From Lateolabrax maculatus (taxonomy: Eukaryota > Chordata > Actinopteri > Acropomatiformes > Lateolabracidae): DNA of 64,000 nucleotides. The position numbers and the translations under genes are program-made. Below the pieces are notes generated by a model. It worked only from the letters and a program-made list of their open reading frames with translations, searched no databases and was not told the DNA's origin. This document shows, piece after piece, positions 59,246 to 64,000 of the stretch (positions are counted from its first letter, which is position 1; each line of letters starts with the position of its first letter). The DNA lies in the NCBI GenBank assembly GCA_031216445.1, contig CM062216.1, positions 4,957,501 through 5,021,500 of the forward strand. The letters run 5' to 3'.

Positions 59246-60901
59246 GTTGGTGTCAGTATCCCTGCAGGAAAGAGGATTAATGGTGTAAAGACTTCAGAAG
59301 GATTCCATGTGAAGAAAGTAAACATCATTGCAAATAAAACCAGATTGAAACCAGAAGATTAAGAAAATTTCAACAACACACTACAGGTCCAGTCTAGGTT
59401 CTGGATGTGTTTACCTTAGCTTAGCACAAAGAGCAGAGAGAAACTGTTCAACTCAATTTGCGTTCCACCGTACTTACAATTTTTTCAGTGCATAAGTGTG
59501 TTCACACTGACAATTCTGGCAAAATGCAGTGCGAGTACCTGGATGGTGTGCTCATAACGGTCAGAAAACATAGAGGGTCACCTCTCACCCTCAACCGGCC
59601 ATCTTGGTTACATTGGTGCAGATTGCACATTAATTTCTACTAAAATTGAATTGAAATCAATTGAGCAAACAAGATATTTTTGGGGGTGACAATCGTGCTC
59701 AAATGTTTATGATAATGCTCTGCCCGGTTGCAATTTGCCAAAAAAAAGAAAAGAAGAAAAGTGCGCAACGGCCGTGCCGATCTGAGACAACACTACCCAG
59801 TCAAAATTCACGCACTATGCAAGTCAGTACATAGTGTATATAGTGTACTACATAATAGCGTACTAACAGAGGTATCCAAATTAAGACACAGATGAAGAGT
59901 CTAGCCACACCAGCGGTTCTGCGTTGTGATGGAAATCTTTGAAGTTTCAGGAGACCTGGATGTCTTACACAGGAATACTTACTGAAGTTCAATCGAGGAG
60001 AAAAGGGAAACACCACGTGTGAATCACAGCGTACTGCTACCCAAATCTGAAGATGGTGTCCTGAAACTCAGTATTTAACCCTCCCCAGAAGGGATAAGTT
60101 CTGCTATATCCAAATATGGTTATTCCTAACTCAGCCTGGCATGTGTGATGACTCTATTGGATATCAGATCCAAACAAAGAAAGATGTCAACCATTGCTGT
60201 CCTAGAAACAGCATAACCATCAACAACCAGCCTGTTGTGTCTAAACCTGCATACAGAAGATATCTGCAGACCTTGGTCTACCAGAGGCCAGAGCCAACTC
60301 GGCCTTGTCAGGCACACAGAGTGAGACAGGTGAACAGAGGGAGGCAGTTGACCTGACCTGTGAAGCACTGAACATTAAAAATACAGTGTTCACATTACAA
60401 AGTAGTCTACCTGGAATGTGTGCTTGACGTCACATTGCACTGAACCTGGCTCAACCTTTTTGCAGGAAGAACCTGTGTTTGTTAAGCAGAGCTCCTGTTG
60501 TCCTGCCATAAAGGCCCCATTTAAATTAATGAGAAGGCTGCATTATTTCAAGGCTATGTGCTAACTTTGGCAGAGCGAAATGTTCACAATGACCGCAATA
60601 ATATGCTCATGTTTAACAGGTAGAATTTGTGCCATGTTCACCATCATATTTTACAGTCTTGTTTGCATGGTAACATATGTTGAGCACATGAACGCAAAAT
60701 CTGTAGTCAAGGGACCAATAGTCTGAGTAGTATTGACCAATCATGTTTGAGCGGGCTTTGGTTTCATGCAGGTAAACAGTCCGTGTGGAGAGCAAAATCG
60801 GCAAAACGCATTAGAAATGCAATCTTGGTGGCCATTGGCTATTCAACGATTTAGCTTTTTATTAATCTAATTAACTAATTCTTATCTGCATAGGAATGCA
60901 A

Positions 60902-60937
60902 CTTAGTGTTAATTAACGTTTGCTAATTAACACTAAG
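60902..60937. repeat. Inverted repeat, 14-bp arms
   Basis: CTTAGTGTTAATTA, an 8-base loop, and TAATTAACACTAAG. The arms are perfect. It lies in the gig2 copy 3 intron. Confidence 0.9.
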
Positions 60938-60939
60938 CA

Positions 60940-61345
60940 CAAAGTGCTTTTTCATCTACCGCCACCATAAGGTTGACAATGTAGTTTTTTTGTGAAATGC
61001 CATGAAATTTGGTTGATGAATCTTAATAACTTCGGTTGTCTCCTGAAATGTGTTGACACAAGCAGCTCCAAAAGTTCACTTATCTGGTGAAATATCTAAA
61101 CATCTACAAAATGGATTAGCACAAGGTTTGGTACCGACATTCATTGTCCACAATTAACTTATCCTATTGACTTTGGAGACCTTCATGCCAACATGCTAAA
61201 CTAAGATGGTATATCCCCTAATGGTAAACATTATGTCTTATACCTGCTAAACATCATTGTCATTTTGTTAGCTTTTAGTTCAATGCAGCACTGTGCTTAA
61301 ACACAGCATCACAGAGCTACTTAGAGCTTGTTATAAGATATAGAC
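60940..61345 (+). repeat. Interspersed repeat (family 5) in gig2 copy 3 intron
   Basis: GCCACCATAAGGTTGACAAT and GCCATGAAATTTGGTTGATG are family 5 words. The corresponding stretch in the copy 1 intron is at about 51.05-51.26 kb. Confidence 0.55.
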
Positions 61346-61883
61346 AAAAATGTGTTGCTTTTCTTCCAAAAGTTATGATAGTCAGGAGACGAAACTTAAA
61401 CTGCTGGGAACCTTTCCAGAGTGTTTTTACTATAAAACTATCCCATGTCAAAGACAACTCTATATTCTGCTGTGCATAAATTACAGACTGTTGTGTTAAA
61501 TGGATTGCTTCACACTTTTCAAACCCTGACCCCCTTAAAATGTTGTTTAACATAATAGCGTATGGCACAATTTAACGAATAGCTTTGCTTATGAGAAAAT
61601 CACTGTTTTGCTGCGGCTTCTCACTCGAGTGAAACACGTTCACTAAGGTGGTTGTTTAGACCAAACACCAGGATACATCTGCTTTTATCAGTCAGGAAGC
61701 TCACAGTATAGTAAGACACATCAACATATTTCAATGAGGGTTTAAGAGCGTGCTTTCCATCAGACTATAACTTTATCTCCTCATATTAATAAGATTTTCT
61801 TTAAAAACTCCAAGAAGTCTTTAAAATCTTTTTAAGGTCTCTAATGTCTTTTTATGGGAAAAACAAAGTGTGTGTTCACGTAC

Positions 61884-61907
61884 CTCTCTCCGGGTTCCTC
61901 CAAGAAT
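61884..61907 (-). other. gig2: gig2 copy 3 non-coding first exon (approximate 5' end)
   Basis: The donor GTACGTGAACAC follows CCCGGAGAG on the minus strand, equivalent to the copy 1 first exon. The 5' edge is estimated from the TATA box at 61937-61930. Confidence 0.6.
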
Positions 61908-61929
61908 GTGGGCTTTGACTTCACTCCGC

Positions 61930-62000
61930 TTATATAAGCACCTTCAGGCTTTGGGAGGAAGTTCCATAGATGTGCGTTCAACTTTCACTTTCGTTTCACG
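61930..62000 (-). promoter_or_regulatory. gig2 copy 3 promoter: TATA box plus ISRE
   Basis: On the minus strand CGTGAAACGAAAGTGAAAGT (62000-61981) holds overlapping IRF sites, including GAAANNGAAA. TTATATAA lies at 61937-61930, and TGGAACTTCC lies between them. This is a stronger ISRE than the copy 1 version. Confidence 0.75.
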
Positions 62001-62129
62001 TTTTGCACAGTTTTATGACTTTGCGTCACGAAACTCTGGTCAGCACAGCTGTGATGTTGGGTTACTGTACTGCCAGCCAGCAGTGCAGTGATCAGTGGCT
62101 TCATTGGCGGATGTGAGCATGGGAGTTAC

Positions 62130-62139
62130 GGGACTTTCC
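62130..62139. promoter_or_regulatory. Consensus NF-kappaB site upstream of gig2 copy 3
   Basis: GGGACTTTCC is the exact immunoglobulin-kappa enhancer site, about 195 bp upstream of the copy 3 TATA box. The aligned position of copy 1 (near 51.93 kb) reads AAGACTTTCC, which lacks the two leading G residues. Confidence 0.55.
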
Positions 62140-62205
62140 AGGCCTCCCCCTATTAGGTCACAGATGTTTGTTTTTTCCAGGTGCCTGCAAGACAGAAGAG
62201 AAATG

Positions 62206-64000
62206 GTAATTTTGTCTAGATGCTCATGGCCAGTGGCAAGTGAGCTGCATAACAGGGGAGACGTTGCCTCCCGCTCGTCTCCATATTCAAGTTTCCATCC
62301 AAATGTAGCACAATTAATAACCACATTTCTAGAAAATGTGAGAAAGAAAATGTGAGCTACTGTTCATGTGAATATTATTATGTGAATATTCAATTTGAAA
62401 TAAACAGCTGGTGGAGCTGATTGTCCAGACGGTGCCATCAAACCATTGCAGAAGAAGAGGACACAATGAGATGCCGCCATTAAAGGAAAACATGATGGAA
62501 ATCAGACATTTCTGTTAGTTTGATATTTTGTCTTTATTGATACGCCAACTATTCAAACTCAGCCAAGTCCAAAAACTTTGACTGCGATATGTCCACTTAG
62601 TGCAGCCTGCAGCCTTGACATTTGTTCAAGTGTGAGCCAGTTACACAAGTTTAAAAGGGTTCCGTTGTTCATGTGCCTCATGCAACATTCCTTGTTATTT
62701 GCAATGTGTGTGTGTAGATGCATTTTGAACACGCTTATCTGCTCTTTGGGTAGATGGCAGTTTTCTCTTGTAATATAAACCACGGCTGTGACTCATCAGG
62801 AAACAAACAGGAGCGGGCAAGAAATGAACGTCATATCACTGGTCGGCTTCACTTCCGCTCCAAGTTGTTTTCTTACAAACAAGCCTGAGATGTCACAAAA
62901 CGGAAACCCCTCCCCCACCCACAACTTTACTTCAAGGACAAATGAAGCAGTTAATATGATGAAAAGTGAGCGTGAGAACGAAACAGTTGATCAAGCTCAG
63001 TTAACCCTCTGTGAGCATTAACTGATGACACACGAACCTCTTTGTTTCTGCTCAGATTCACTGCTACAAATGTGACCCACCGTGAGTCATTGGCGAGGAA
63101 ATTTCTCTCTTGGCATGGAAACATGACAGTTCCTGAGCATTTTCTGTTATTGCTGCTCACTTATTACAGTTGATTGTTGCATTGTTAGTGTTTAAATACA
63201 ATAAGATAAAACACAAAGCTGAACATGTGCAAAATGTTCGAAGATGGTTGCATTATTGGCCAGTCCTGCTTGCACTATTGCTCATTCCCTGAGTATTTCA
63301 GTCTTTTCTCCTTCACCTGACCTAAAAGGACTCCAGGTGAAGTCATCCCTGACTCTATTCCACAGCCTTTATTATGCATCAATAAATCAATTCCTAGCAA
63401 GACTGTCTTCCTCCTTGAGTCTTTGTGTTGTGCATGGAGCTCCATTACAAGCCCTGAAACACATTTTCTCACTCGGCTTTTTCTTATGTCCAGCAGGGGT
63501 CATTTTCTGGCAAAGTTTTGGTTATTTCACCTGAGAGATTTCTGGTTTTGTCCCTGTTTCTCTCACTGATTTGGCTCAGTTGGAATAAAGGCAACGTCAC
63601 ATAGACCACAGAGTCCACATGTGTGCAACAAAGCTAATGTGTGACATACTGTAGATATGACTGAGTGCTTGTCATATCAAGAGTGTGTGTGTGTGTGCTC
63701 GATGTGGGAGAACGGGGACCAGATACTGGTATCATATTTGCCCTTGAGCTGGATAGATAGCAAAGCCTGTGTGTGTGTGGGTGTGTAGCGTCATTTTGGG
63801 GGACTTTGTTCCAGATTGACGTAAAGGCCGGGCTGCTCCCACGTAAGTTGTTTTTCCCTCTGTATAAGACAGGTGGGAATCCTCTGTTCACTCCACTGCA
63901 CGTTTAGAACCCTCTCTCTTGTGTGTGCACAGTAAAAGAAACACTATTCACACTGCCGTTTATTTAGTTTTTTATTAAAACCCTCATCAGGAGCAGGTAG
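62206..64000. other. Distal flank of the gig2 array
   Basis: No gene was recognised. A GTATAAGA near 63862 on the plus strand, followed by C-rich sequence, could be a weak TATA box for a gene beyond the window edge, but nothing supports it further. Confidence 0.5.

Larger units (their letters stand above)
58585..62205 (-). repeat. Segmental duplicon, gig2 copy 3 unit
   Basis: Paralogous to about 49.86-52.0 kb, with shared 3' flank, coding exon, intron landmarks (GCCACCATAAGGTTG and AGATATAGACAAAAATG), promoter and distal flank. It is about 1.5 kb longer, mostly from sequence within the intron at about 59.4-60.95 kb. Confidence 0.75.

Overview
The window reads as nuclear DNA of a teleost fish, probably a percomorph. 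It has AT-rich introns, dozens of (CA)n/(GT)n microsatellites, many short repeats of types common in spiny-rayed fish, a spliced vertebrate glycosyltransferase gene, and three genes of the Gig2 family, which is known from fish and other non-amniotes. No tRNA, rRNA, CRISPR array or prokaryotic-style operon was seen.

Layout. 1-13.9 kb holds no recognisable gene; it is repeats and unassigned sequence lying 3' of xylt1, and it probably includes the xylt1 3'UTR. 13.9-45.7 kb is xylt1 (xylosyltransferase 1) on the minus strand. Eleven coding exons were found. Every junction is GT-AG, every phase agrees, and the joined frame is 935 codons plus stop. The first coding exon lies in a CpG-rich block, followed upstream by a (GGA)n run and a 554-bp GC-rich hexanucleotide minisatellite (45.96-46.51 kb). 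46.5-49.9 kb is intergenic with retroelement tails. 49.9-62.2 kb holds three gig2-like genes on the minus strand. Copies 1 and 3 lie in paralogous segments (about 49.86-52.0 and 58.58-62.2 kb), each with a non-coding first exon, a TATA box and an interferon-type promoter element. Copy 2 lies between them, keeps the catalytic motifs, and has a rewritten C-terminus and no visible promoter. 62.2-64 kb holds nothing identifiable.

Function. XylT1 is a Golgi type II membrane enzyme that transfers the first xylose of the proteoglycan linker to serine. The Gig2-like proteins look like small PARP-fold ADP-ribosyltransferases with a plausible H-Y-E triad. Their promoters carry ISRE- and kappaB-like sites, which fits an interferon- or virus-induced antiviral role. 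The two loci are neighbours here, and nothing in the sequence suggests that they work together.

The most notable signals are the gig2 array with its promoters, a MITE family that carries NF-Y and YY1 sites, a 30-bp-arm hairpin in xylt1 intron 1, and the minisatellite beside the xylt1 start.
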